In this document: piece after piece, positions 55,140 to 63,540 of the stretch
How the letters are laid out: every line of letters starts with the position of its first letter
How positions within the stretch are numbered: position 1 is the first letter of the stretch
Assembly (NCBI RefSeq): GCF_030506325.1
Contig: NZ_CP120683.1
Location: 5,221,001-5,285,000, forward strand
DNA from: Tunicatimonas pelagia
GTDB taxonomy: Bacteria > Bacteroidota > Bacteroidia > Cytophagales > Cyclobacteriaceae
Length of the DNA: 64,000 nt
Direction: 5' to 3'
Program-made: the position numbers and the translations under genes
The notes under the pieces: generated by a model
What the model was told of the DNA's origin: nothing
Database searches by the model: none
What the model saw: the letters and a program-made list of their open reading frames with translations, nothing else

Positions 55140-56085
55140 GAAGCTAAAAGTAGCCCTAGACTGGACACCCAACGTAATTCATGCCGGAATGTATCTGGCT
55201 CAGATTGATAATTTGTGGGGAGGTAGCGATTTGGAAGTAGAATATATTTCCGTAGAAATTGATAACTATCAGAAGAAAACAACTCAGCGATTAGCTGAGG
55301 GAGAAGTGCATATTGCGCTAAGTCCTTCGGAGCATCTGCTGGATTTTCGACTGCTACAAAAAGAGCAGCATCCAATTAAAGCCATCGCTACGGTAATGCA
55401 GCAAGAAACCAGCGCGTTTGTGACTTTACCGGATAGTGGAATCACCCGCCCAGCTCAGCTAGATGGAAAAACCTACGGTGGCTACAAAACGCAGTTGGAA
55501 AAAGAGTTGCTTACTAACCTAATTCAGCAAGATGGGGGACAAGGTGATATTGATTTGGTTACTCCACCGAGGTTAGAAGTCTTTGAAGCCTTTCTTCAGC
55601 AGCAATTTGACACCGCCTGGGTATTTGTGCCCTGGGAAGGCGTAATTGCGGAGCGAAGAGGTAAAAAATTGAACGCATTCCATTTGCACGATTATCAAAT
55701 TCCCTACGGCTATTCACCTATTCTAATGGTACGGGAGGACGTACTGGAAGCTGAGAAAGAATCCTTTCAAGCTTTTTTGACAGCAGTAGGAAAAGGGTAT
55801 CAGCAGGCGGCGAATAACCCGGAAGAAACTGCCCAAAAGCTGGTAGAAAATGTAAATCACCCGAATTTTGAAGATATAGATTTTATTACCCAAGCCATGC
55901 AAGTTATCGCCCCTAGCTTCTTGAACGAACAGCAACAGTGGGGAACAATGAAACCTGAACGCTGGAGTGCTTACGTTCAGTGGCTAAGCGACCACAAACT
56001 GCTCAACCGCTACGATAATAGCCCACTATCCGCCGAACAAATTACTACACGCTCACTTTACACTAATAAATTGCTAAATGACTGA
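55138..56085 (+). CDS. NMT1/THI5-like domain protein, cytosolic (first copy)
   Basis: The 315-residue protein is a periplasmic-binding-protein fold of the NMT1/THI5-like family (LKVALDWTPNVIHAGMYLAQ; PAQLDGKTYGGYKTQLEKEL; GYSPILMVREDVLE). It begins directly with the first strand: there is no signal peptide, and the frame upstream holds no start back to a stop at 55084. His66 (LSPSEH) falls where yeast Thi5 has its donor histidine, but the Lys62 position is Ser and no cysteine exists in the protein, so the suicide-synthase chemistry is unlikely. It lies downstream of the TPP-regulated receptor, so a precursor-binding or converting role is inferred. Confidence 0.85.
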   Translation: MKLKVALDWTPNVIHAGMYLAQIDNLWGGSDLEVEYISVEIDNYQKKTTQRLAEGEVHIALSPSEHLLDFRLLQKEQHPIKAIATVMQQETSAFVTLPDSGITRPAQLDGKTYGGYKTQLEKELLTNLIQQDGGQGDIDLVTPPRLEVFEAFLQQQFDTAWVFVPWEGVIAERRGKKLNAFHLHDYQIPYGYSPILMVREDVLEAEKESFQAFLTAVGKGYQQAANNPEETAQKLVENVNHPNFEDIDFITQAMQVIAPSFLNEQQQWGTMKPERWSAYVQWLSDHKLLNRYDNSPLSAEQITTRSLYTNKLLND

Positions 56086-56132
56086 TTATTAAATTGTTAT
56101 TTATTCAAACTAACATAAGCACTACCAATTCT

Positions 56133-56179
56133 TCACTAGTCATCAGCCACCAATTATCACCTATCAATTATCAATTTTT
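56133..56179. repeat. Heptad-period repeat ending at a start codon
   Basis: Six 7-bp units run from 56133 to 56174 (TCACTAG, TCATCAG, then YTATCAM-type units), followed by TTTTT and the ATG of the second NMT1-like gene at 56180. The register is exact over 42 bp. Confidence 0.7.
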
Positions 56180-57124
56180 ATGAAACTATCCCTAGCCCTA
56201 GATTGGTCGCCCAACAGCTTACACGCCGGTTACTTGGTAGCCGAAGCTCAAGGATTATATAAAGAAGAATCGTTGGACGTTACCTTCATCAACCCTGAAG
56301 ACGATAATTATGCTACCACTCCTGCCAAGAAACTAGCGAACAAGGAAGCGCATTTAGCAATTACTCCGTCGGAGAGCGTAATTAGTTTTAATACACTGAA
56401 AGAATCAATCCCACTAACGGCAGTAGCGGCGGCTTTACAGAAAGATGCGAGCACGATTGTTGTTCGGGCTGATAGTACTGTTGAACGTCCGGCTCAGCTC
56501 GATGGGAAGGTTTTTGCCTCGTACAATGCCCGGTTTGAAGATGATATTGTGCGTCAACTTGTCAAAAGCGATGGTGGGCGGGGTGATATTCAAATTTCCA
56601 ATCCGGCCTATCTGGAGATGTGGCGTACCGTGGCAGATCGGTCAGCGGATGCTACCTGGATATTTTTACCCTGGGAAGGCCCCAAAGCCGAGCTTGAGCA
56701 AAATTTATCGTTTCGGTCATTTGTTTTGAGTGACTACGGTATTCCCTACGGTTATTCCCCCTTGTTAATTACCCATACTGACTTTGTTACTGAAGAAGCA
56801 GAAGCAATTCAGGCATTTTTACGAGCCGCTGAGAAAGGTTGGCGTTATGTTGCCGAAAACCCAGAAAAATCAGCTGAATTATTACACGAGCATTTCGATC
56901 ATGCTAACTGGCAAAACCTGCCGATGATCAAAAAATCACTGCAAATGCTGGCTCCGTACATTTTATCTGATGATGGTCAGTGGGGTTTTATGGATGGTAC
57001 TCGTTGGCTGGATTTTGTGGCGTGGATGATTAAAACCAAAGTTCTGAAGGATGTGAACGGCGTTCCGATGAACATTGGGCAGATTGATACCTCCACGTTC
57101 TACACCAATGATTTCTTCAAGTAG
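56180..57124 (+). CDS. NMT1/THI5-like domain protein, cytosolic (second copy)
   Basis: The 314-residue paralogue of the gene at 55138 shares the frame LALDWSPNSLHAGYLVAE, PAQLDGKVFASYNARFEDDI and YGIPYGYSPLLI. Again no signal peptide or earlier start is found. It differs at the motif: ITPSES has Ser at 66 in place of His, and it too lacks cysteine. The pair is therefore a diverged tandem duplication, perhaps binding related pyrimidines or acting as a heterodimer. No permease or ATPase gene lies next to them, which is odd for transport components. Confidence 0.85.
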   Translation: MKLSLALDWSPNSLHAGYLVAEAQGLYKEESLDVTFINPEDDNYATTPAKKLANKEAHLAITPSESVISFNTLKESIPLTAVAAALQKDASTIVVRADSTVERPAQLDGKVFASYNARFEDDIVRQLVKSDGGRGDIQISNPAYLEMWRTVADRSADATWIFLPWEGPKAELEQNLSFRSFVLSDYGIPYGYSPLLITHTDFVTEEAEAIQAFLRAAEKGWRYVAENPEKSAELLHEHFDHANWQNLPMIKKSLQMLAPYILSDDGQWGFMDGTRWLDFVAWMIKTKVLKDVNGVPMNIGQIDTSTFYTNDFFK

Positions 57125-57265
57125 GTTTGCGTAAAAAAGTGTAATCTTACGCCAAACCTTTCACGAGCCAGTCGTTGGGTTGTATTTATACCTGCATTGT
57201 TCGACTTTTAGTAATGGTAAAGCAATGACTTTATCATTACTTAGATCCAGCGATCAACCGAATAC

Positions 57266-59023
57266 ATGCGGGTTTTAATACTCACTATAACGTATTGGCT
57301 TACCTTAGGAATCAGTGTGGCCACTGCCCAATGGCAATTGCAGATAGAGAGCAGCGAGACCGAATTGGCACTGTTACAGCCTTATTTTTCCAAGGAAGGT
57401 TTTCCCAGTCAAGCCGAGGCCCATCAGGCGGCAAAAGGTGTAATTGCTGATCTACAACAAGCAGGCTACTTTCAGGCACATCTTGAACCGCTTCCCCTAA
57501 CGGATAGTCTGGTTTACCGAGCCAAAATTCATCCTGAAAAACCGTTTCGGTGGGCGTATCTCCAACCGGGTAATCTAGATCCACTCATGCAAGCTCACTC
57601 GGGTTACCGTGATGAGCTTTTTTTGCAGCAGCCCTTTCGCTACGCTGATTTTCAAAAGCTAGTAGAAAACTGCCTGGAGTATTCCGAAAATAATGGTTAT
57701 CCATTTGCTTCAATACGATTGAGAAACGTCGAAATCAAGCATCAAGAAGTTTCCGCCACCCTAGACTATCAATCTGGCCCACTGATCCGCTTTGGCGAAT
57801 TGAACATCCAGGGTACGGATAAAATTAACCCGGAATTTCTGGAAGCTTACTTAGGCATTCGTACCGGAACGGTTTACAGCGAAAAGAAAATTGCTCAGCT
57901 TACCTCCCGATTGCAAAAGCTGCCCTTTTTATCGTTAAGTGGACCCATCGAAACGCAGTTTCAGAACGAAGTGGCCGACATCTTTCTGTCACTAGCTTAT
58001 CAAGCAAGTAGCCAAGTAGACGGTATACTTTCGGTACTGCCTGCCGAAGGACAGAGCAGAGGATTGCTCTTGACAGGCGAGTTAAACGTTTTACTGCGCA
58101 ATCTGGGGCGCTCGGGTAAAGTGTTTGCGCTGAACTGGCAGCGGCTGCAAATAGCTTCCCAGCAGTTATCATTAAGGTATAGTCACCCCAATGTATTACG
58201 GTCACCTTTAGGGGTAGAGATCAATTTCAATTTGCTGAAGGAAGATACGCTTTTTTTAAATCAGCGAGCGAATTTGGCTCTTTCTTACTTAGTAGGTGGA
58301 AATCACCGCATTGAAGTGTTCGGCGACTGGCGTAGTAGCCGACTCATCGGGGAAAATACGGCAATCACTAACAATCTTGTTCCATCGCTGGCCAATACCG
58401 CGGTTAGGGGTGGGGGAGTGGGTTATAGCTACAGTCAGGTTGATGAGCAGCTATTTCCCCGACGGGGGCACCTTTTGGCAGTAAAGGGACGACTAGGACA
58501 GAAGACTACCTCATTTTGGATGACTGAACCCATTCAAGTTGGTCAGCTAACTCAGCAATCGCAAGCTAGTTTACAGTGGGCGGGCGAACTTTCTTTTACT
58601 CAATATTACATGCTCGGAACATCGTTAGGAATATATAACCGATTGCAGGCTGCGGGTTTGGCCGATGCTCAACTATTTACCAATGAACTATATCGGTTGG
58701 GTGGTCTGAGAAACTTGCGAGGATTTGTTGATAACGCATTTTTTGTATCGCAATACGCACTTAATAATCTCGAATTACGTTGGCTACTGGAACCCGAAAG
58801 CGCGGTTCCTTCGTATTTGTTCGCATTTTACGATCAAGCTTGGCTTAAGCAGCAGGGACAAGAACATGATACGACAGATATTCCTTTAGGAATAGGAGCG
58901 GGGGTTAGCATAAGCACGCGAGCAGGCTTATTCAGTTTGGTGTACGCTCTGGGGAAATCCCAAAACCAAACATTACACTTTTCGGCTTCTAAGGTACATT
59001 TTGGCTATATTAGCCGTTTCTAA
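57266..59023 (+). CDS. Omp85-superfamily outer-membrane protein (BamA/TamA-like)
   Basis: The 585-residue protein has a signal peptide (1-21) and two or three POTRA-like modules (about 25-230, including IRFGELNIQGTDKINPEFLE, a typical POTRA strand-helix start). A C-terminal barrel of about 340 residues follows, with the Omp85-type block RLGGLRNLRGFVDNAFFVS and a final strand ending in Phe (VHFGYISRF). It is shorter than BamA and so is TamA-like or an assembly factor for a particular substrate. It has its own upstream gap and precedes the DUF4271 gene by 78 bp. Confidence 0.88.
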   Translation: MRVLILTITYWLTLGISVATAQWQLQIESSETELALLQPYFSKEGFPSQAEAHQAAKGVIADLQQAGYFQAHLEPLPLTDSLVYRAKIHPEKPFRWAYLQPGNLDPLMQAHSGYRDELFLQQPFRYADFQKLVENCLEYSENNGYPFASIRLRNVEIKHQEVSATLDYQSGPLIRFGELNIQGTDKINPEFLEAYLGIRTGTVYSEKKIAQLTSRLQKLPFLSLSGPIETQFQNEVADIFLSLAYQASSQVDGILSVLPAEGQSRGLLLTGELNVLLRNLGRSGKVFALNWQRLQIASQQLSLRYSHPNVLRSPLGVEINFNLLKEDTLFLNQRANLALSYLVGGNHRIEVFGDWRSSRLIGENTAITNNLVPSLANTAVRGGGVGYSYSQVDEQLFPRRGHLLAVKGRLGQKTTSFWMTEPIQVGQLTQQSQASLQWAGELSFTQYYMLGTSLGIYNRLQAAGLADAQLFTNELYRLGGLRNLRGFVDNAFFVSQYALNNLELRWLLEPESAVPSYLFAFYDQAWLKQQGQEHDTTDIPLGIGAGVSISTRAGLFSLVYALGKSQNQTLHFSASKVHFGYISRF

Positions 59024-59101
59024 ATCACGCTTTGCGGAAAACTTACGTGCATGAATAAAACAACTGCCAGGTACGGTACGGTTCGTGTGACACACAAAGT
59101 A

Positions 59102-60238
59102 ATGACCACTAAGAATAGCCTGTTATTGAGCGTTTTATTTTTCCTGAGTATTCCACTGTGGGGGCAGTCACCAGAGTTGGCATCCGAATACTTTGTGGTA
59201 AAAGATCTGCGTCAAGATTGGCTTACAGTAGATGAAGCCAACCGCTACGTTCCCTACGTTGCCGGACAGAAAAAAGGGGCGGTAGTAGGTTTGCCCCTAA
59301 ACTTGACTCGTTTTCGCGGAAATCAGCTTCGCTGCTGTGTACCGCGTAATAGCTCCTTGCTGATTAACCAGCAATTAGTTAAGAATTTTGATCGTTCTGA
59401 CTGCATATTTCTTGACATTGACAGTCTGCGAAACCATCATGCCGAAACGGTTTTCCTCACCATTTTCCAAGGGCAGAAAGATTTTGACCACGTAAGTGTA
59501 GAAATTATAAACTTCGGTCAGGACTTGGCTGAAGAAAATCCGGTGGTGGCGCGAGCGGCAGCTATTAAGATGAACTTCTTCGGAATGGGACTGCTAACCT
59601 TATTGATTTTCTACGCGATACTTAAACATCAGTATGGAAAGAATTTCAAGATAATATATAATATTTCACGTATTTTTTCTTCTAAAGTGCGGGAAGATGA
59701 TACTCGGGTTAGGTTAGTAACGGAAGCAAATATTGCCTTTCTTATTCATTACTGCCTATTGATTGCTTTCCTACTAATTATTGTGGTTCCGCCTACGATT
59801 GAACTCCCTTTTACTACCTCCTATATTTCATTTCCTCCGGTTAGCTTTTCCCAGTATCTATTGCTCTGGGTAGAGCTTGCAGTTATTGTGCTCGTTATCA
59901 TCTTAGTCAAGTACTTGCTGCTAATGCTGCTAGGCTCTTTGTTTCGCTTACGAGCTATGAAATATTTGCATATGTTTGATTTTATGCGAATGTCGCTAGT
60001 GTTCTGGACAGCAGTATTTATCGCTGTGATCTGCTTCTTCCCCAATCTTCAGTTCAACACCGAAATCTATCTACAAGGCTTGATTTATGGGTTTTTGCTA
60101 TTTGCACTAGTCCGGGTAATCATCTTATATTTTCGCTTGGCTCAGAATGCCTCGTTTAGAAATATATATTTATTTTCATACATTTGTGTTGCAGAAATCC
60201 TGCCGCTACTGGCTGGGCTTGAGTTACTTATAGGTTAA
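59102..60238 (+). CDS. DUF4271 domain membrane protein
   Basis: I start at ATG 59102 (378 residues), where a signal peptide begins (MTTKNSLLLSVLFFLSIPLWGQ in part); an in-frame ATG at 59051 adds a polar extension. A soluble periplasmic part (about 23-165) is followed by seven or so membrane helices (about 170-378) with FRLRAMKYLHMFDFMRMSLVFW. In Bacteroidota, DUF4271 genes often sit just before hemD, as here. Function is unknown to me. Confidence 0.8.
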   Translation: MTTKNSLLLSVLFFLSIPLWGQSPELASEYFVVKDLRQDWLTVDEANRYVPYVAGQKKGAVVGLPLNLTRFRGNQLRCCVPRNSSLLINQQLVKNFDRSDCIFLDIDSLRNHHAETVFLTIFQGQKDFDHVSVEIINFGQDLAEENPVVARAAAIKMNFFGMGLLTLLIFYAILKHQYGKNFKIIYNISRIFSSKVREDDTRVRLVTEANIAFLIHYCLLIAFLLIIVVPPTIELPFTTSYISFPPVSFSQYLLLWVELAVIVLVIILVKYLLLMLLGSLFRLRAMKYLHMFDFMRMSLVFWTAVFIAVICFFPNLQFNTEIYLQGLIYGFLLFALVRVIILYFRLAQNASFRNIYLFSYICVAEILPLLAGLELLIG

Positions 60239-60280
60239 GTATTTCTTCCATAAATAGTAGAATTAATTTAAGCTGGGTTG

Positions 60281-60301
60281 CGTTTCATCACTGGTGAAAC
60301 G
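60281..60301. other. Small hairpin in the DUF4271-hemD gap
   Basis: CGTTTCA pairs with TGAAACG around a 7-base loop. It lies about 40 bp after the DUF4271 stop. No T run follows, so it is only a candidate processing or termination element. Confidence 0.3.
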
Positions 60302-60402
60302 TCTGCCCTGCCACGGAGTTTTTCCGCATTTTACGTAGTGCTGCATTACGTTACCGACTTGATTAATCATTGAAAAATTGTAATAAAATAAGAGGTATAC
60401 GC

Positions 60403-61203
60403 ATGAGTGATAGTAAGATTAACAGTGAAAGACTTTTTCCAGTAAACAGTATTCTCGTATCCCAGCCTGAGCCACAAAACGGTAAATCACCCTACTTTGA
60501 CCTAGCTGAAAAATACGATATTCAAGTAGACTTCCGCCCTTTTATTGAGGTAAAACCAGTTAATGTAAAAGATTTTCGCAAGCAAAAGATAGAGATACTT
60601 GATCATACGGCAATTATCTTTACAAGTCGCAATGCGGTAGATCATTTCTTTAATATTTGCGCGGAGTTGAAAATAGAGATGCCCTCCGATATGAAGTATT
60701 TTTGCATATCGGAGCAAACGGCCAACTACTTGCAAAAGTATATCGTTATTCGCAAGCGCAAGATTTTTACTGGTTTTCGCACCGCGCAAGATTTAATCGA
60801 GATATTGAAGAAGCACAAAGATGAAAAGTACTTGTTTCCGTGTTCTAGCATCCGAAAAAATGATATTCCTGATTTTCTGAAAAATGGCGGTTACAAACAT
60901 ACGGAAGCCGTTATGTACGAAACAGTCGCTGCTGACTTATCCGATTTGGAAGATGTTTATTACGATATCATTGCGTTCTTTAGTCCGTCAGGTATCAACT
61001 CTCTTTTGGTAAATTTCCCGGATTTTAAGCAGAATAAGACCCGTATTGCCGCATTTGGCCCTACCACCGCCAGTGCTGTTCGTGATGCAGGTCTGGTTCT
61101 GGACATTCAAGCCCCCATGCCCAATGCCCCATCTATGACGGGAGCCCTCGAAGTTTATATAAAAGAAGCAAACAAAAAGCTACAACAAGAAGTGGGAAAA
61201 TAA
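60403..61203 (+). CDS. hemD: Uroporphyrinogen-III synthase
   Basis: I start at ATG 60403 (266 residues, MSDSKINSERLFPVNSILVS); a TTG further up is less likely. The two-domain fold is visible as VNSILVSQPEPQNGKSPYFD at the start, IIFTSRNAVDHFF, KYLFPCSSIRKNDIP, and the C-terminal IIAFFSPSGINSLLVNFP with IAAFGPTTASAVRDAG. HemD cyclises hydroxymethylbilane with inversion of ring D in haem synthesis. It lies between the DUF4271 gene and the type IX genes; this order is seen in other gliding Bacteroidota. Confidence 0.92.
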   Translation: MSDSKINSERLFPVNSILVSQPEPQNGKSPYFDLAEKYDIQVDFRPFIEVKPVNVKDFRKQKIEILDHTAIIFTSRNAVDHFFNICAELKIEMPSDMKYFCISEQTANYLQKYIVIRKRKIFTGFRTAQDLIEILKKHKDEKYLFPCSSIRKNDIPDFLKNGGYKHTEAVMYETVAADLSDLEDVYYDIIAFFSPSGINSLLVNFPDFKQNKTRIAAFGPTTASAVRDAGLVLDIQAPMPNAPSMTGALEVYIKEANKKLQQEVGK

Positions 61204-61301
61204 TACTGAATGGCTAGTACAATTCTGCGGATAAGCATACGTTGTATGGAAAAGTACGTTTCTGCCTGAAAAAAATAAGAGTAGAATTTTACTTTTAGGC
61301 C

Positions 61302-61309
61302 TAATTTTG
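61302..61309 (+). promoter_or_regulatory. Candidate Bacteroidota -7 box (TAATTTTG)
   Basis: The sequence fits the TAnnTTTG consensus and lies 12 bp before the porP/sprF ATG. No clear -33 TTTG element is spaced correctly upstream, so this is a weak call. Confidence 0.3.
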
Positions 61310-61321
61310 AGTCTTTTAGGT

Positions 61322-62278
61322 ATGAAAAAATCGCTTATTGTACTTGTTTTCCTGAGCATTGGTTATGGTACATCCTACGGACAGCAAAGTGCCCAGTTTA
61401 GCCAGTACATGTTTAATACCTTATTTTATAATCCTGCCTACGCCGGCGTAGAGGGGGTTACGACTATTACCGCGTTTCACCGCACCCAATGGGCAGGCTA
61501 CCAACCTACCACCGGCGATATTGGTGGAGGTATCAACACCCAAGTAATTAGCCTTAACACCCCAATTCTAAAGTTAAGAAGCGGTTTTGGACTGCATGTT
61601 GTCAACGACCGAATCGGACCACTCACTAATCAAGAAGCTCAAGCCTCTTTTGCTTATCATTTAGGAGTAGGGCAAGGCAAGCTTAGTTTGGGTGTTCGCG
61701 TGGGAGCTTTCTCCCAAACTATTGATTTTGACCAATACCGTTGGGTAGACCCTGATGATCGGCTTCGCCGGGCTGGTCGGGATTCGCAGATGCGCCCCGA
61801 TTTTTCGGCAGGAGTGTTTTATCGTGCCCGTCAATTCTACGCCGGAATTGGCTTCAAACATCTGGTAGATACGCAATTTAATCTCGGAGGAATAGATACG
61901 CTGAACAATCCACTACAAAATCATATGACAGTTATGGGTGGTTTCGACTATGAACCAACCTATAAATTGCGATTGACACCATCATTCTTAGTACAGTCTG
62001 ATTTGAATACCTTCTCATTTGATATTGGGGTAATGGCAACCTACGATGATACTATGTGGGGAGGATTATCGTATCGACAGCAAGAATCAATAATAGGTAT
62101 GATTGGGTACAGCTTCTTCAAAGAGAAGTCACTGAAGTTAGGATATGCATTTGATTATACTGTGGTGGCTCCGGAAGCTAAAGCTACCGCATCCCATGAG
62201 ATTATGGTTAGCTACAGCCTACCGGTTTCTTCTGGTGGCGAAAAGAAAATAATAAGAACCCCACGCTTTAGACAATAA
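61322..62278 (+). CDS. porP: Type IX secretion PorP/SprF-family membrane protein
   Basis: I start at ATG 61322 (318 residues, signal peptide 1-20 ending SYGQ). The mature part opens with QFSQYMFNTLFYNPAYAG, the family signature, and is a predicted outer-membrane barrel (DYEPTYKLRLTPSFLVQSDL; GGLSYRQQESIIGMIGYSF). PorP/SprF proteins help anchor or export T9SS cargo such as adhesins. The gldK and gldL genes downstream place it in the core T9SS locus. The gene could equally be called sprF-like; paralogues are common. Confidence 0.9.
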   Translation: MKKSLIVLVFLSIGYGTSYGQQSAQFSQYMFNTLFYNPAYAGVEGVTTITAFHRTQWAGYQPTTGDIGGGINTQVISLNTPILKLRSGFGLHVVNDRIGPLTNQEAQASFAYHLGVGQGKLSLGVRVGAFSQTIDFDQYRWVDPDDRLRRAGRDSQMRPDFSAGVFYRARQFYAGIGFKHLVDTQFNLGGIDTLNNPLQNHMTVMGGFDYEPTYKLRLTPSFLVQSDLNTFSFDIGVMATYDDTMWGGLSYRQQESIIGMIGYSFFKEKSLKLGYAFDYTVVAPEAKATASHEIMVSYSLPVSSGGEKKIIRTPRFRQ

Positions 62279-62318
62279 CTATATTATTTAAAATGTACAA
62301 ATAATTATTGGTATATTT

Positions 62319-62326
62319 TAATTTTG
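62319..62326 (+). promoter_or_regulatory. Candidate Bacteroidota -7 box upstream of gldK (TAATTTTG)
   Basis: The word fits TAnnTTTG and lies 119 bp before the gldK start in an AT-rich 166-bp gap. A correctly spaced -33 element is not evident. Confidence 0.3.
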
Positions 62327-62444
62327 TGCTAAAAACAGGAAAATATTACAGCGCAGGGATTCTTGGGTTTTTAGTTCGTTCTTATTCCAAACATTTACAA
62401 TATTTGTGTTCGTGTTAACGTGTATGTTATAAACAATTTGTGTT

Positions 62445-63494
62445 ATGTGTAAAATTATTCGATGCAGCAGTGCTGTCTTATCCATCTGTGCGCTATTTGC
62501 GTTACAGGGCTGTGGCCTCTTCGGAGGTGGAGGTGATGACTTCGGACAGCTGGTTGGCGTACAGGGCCGCGAATATGATGGCATGCCTACCCCGTACGGC
62601 ATGGTGAAAATTCCGGCCGGAACGTTCCATATGGGACAAGCCGACGAAGACCCTATTGCTACGCAAGTGAGCTTTAATAAGCAAATCACTATCGGGGGCT
62701 TTTTTATGGATGATACCGAAATTACTAATAATGAGTATCGTCAATTTATCCAAGAACTTCAGGAGGGCGAAGGTGAGTACGAATTCCTAGTAGGAAAAGG
62801 TGCCAACTTTGTTGAAGAAGAGCTTTATCCTGATACTACAGTATGGCAGCGCAATTATACCCACCACATGGGTGATCCGCTGGTACAGTACTATTACTCT
62901 CACCCTGCTTTTGACAATTACCCAGTAGTGGGAATTGATTGGGAAGCTGCTAAAGTTTTCTGCCAATGGCGAACAGCTTATCTAAATGAGTATCGGGAGA
63001 GCAATGGTATGTTCATCATGCCGAACTTCCGACTTCCTTCTGAGGCTGAGTGGGAGTACGCTGCCCGCGGTGGACGCGATATGGCGAAATACCCTTGGGG
63101 TGGACCCTATATCCGAAATTCAAAAGGTTGTATGCTGGCAAACTTTAAGCCGGGGCGAGGAAACTACTTTGATGATGGTTTTGCCTACACTGCTCCAGTA
63201 GCTGCTTACTTCGCCAACGATTTCGGCTTATACGATATATCCGGTAATGTAAGTGAATGGTGCGAAGATGCCTGGAATCCGGCTTCTACCGCTATTGTGT
63301 GGGATTTGAACCCAACCTACAACGACCCTAACGAATTCCGGAAGGTAGTCCGTGGTGGATCTTGGAAAGATGTATCGTTTTTCCTACAAACCGGAGCGCG
63401 TACTTTTGAGTACAAAGATTCTACTACCGCTTACATCGGCTTCCGTTGTGCAATGACGTACATTGGCCGTTCATCAGGTAATGAATTCAACTAA
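62445..63494 (+). CDS. gldK: Gliding motility/T9SS lipoprotein GldK
   Basis: The 349-residue lipoprotein has lipobox L20-Q-G-C23 and a formylglycine-generating-enzyme-like domain (about 50-345): VKIPAGTFHMGQ, TEITNNEYRQFI, FRLPSEAEWEYAARGG, NVSEWCEDAW, VVRGGSWKD and GFRCAM. GldK forms the periplasmic ring of the type IX secretion motor with GldN; the fold is structural, and the FGE copper-site cysteine pair is not evident. The gldL gene follows 46 bp later, the standard order gldK-gldL-gldM-gldN. Confidence 0.95.
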   Translation: MCKIIRCSSAVLSICALFALQGCGLFGGGGDDFGQLVGVQGREYDGMPTPYGMVKIPAGTFHMGQADEDPIATQVSFNKQITIGGFFMDDTEITNNEYRQFIQELQEGEGEYEFLVGKGANFVEEELYPDTTVWQRNYTHHMGDPLVQYYYSHPAFDNYPVVGIDWEAAKVFCQWRTAYLNEYRESNGMFIMPNFRLPSEAEWEYAARGGRDMAKYPWGGPYIRNSKGCMLANFKPGRGNYFDDGFAYTAPVAAYFANDFGLYDISGNVSEWCEDAWNPASTAIVWDLNPTYNDPNEFRKVVRGGSWKDVSFFLQTGARTFEYKDSTTAYIGFRCAMTYIGRSSGNEFN

Positions 63495-63540
63495 TTATAT
63501 AATCAAATATTAACATTCTATTTCTAAAACTCTAAAAATC

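Noticed and set aside
55138-57124. NMT1-like genes as yeast-type suicide HMP-P synthases
   Set aside because: The lysine and cysteine cluster of Thi5 are absent and one copy lacks the histidine.
62445-63494. GldK as a sulfatase-maturing formylglycine-generating enzyme
   Set aside because: The fold is FGE-like, but the lipobox, gldL linkage and lack of an evident catalytic cysteine pair identify it as the T9SS ring protein.
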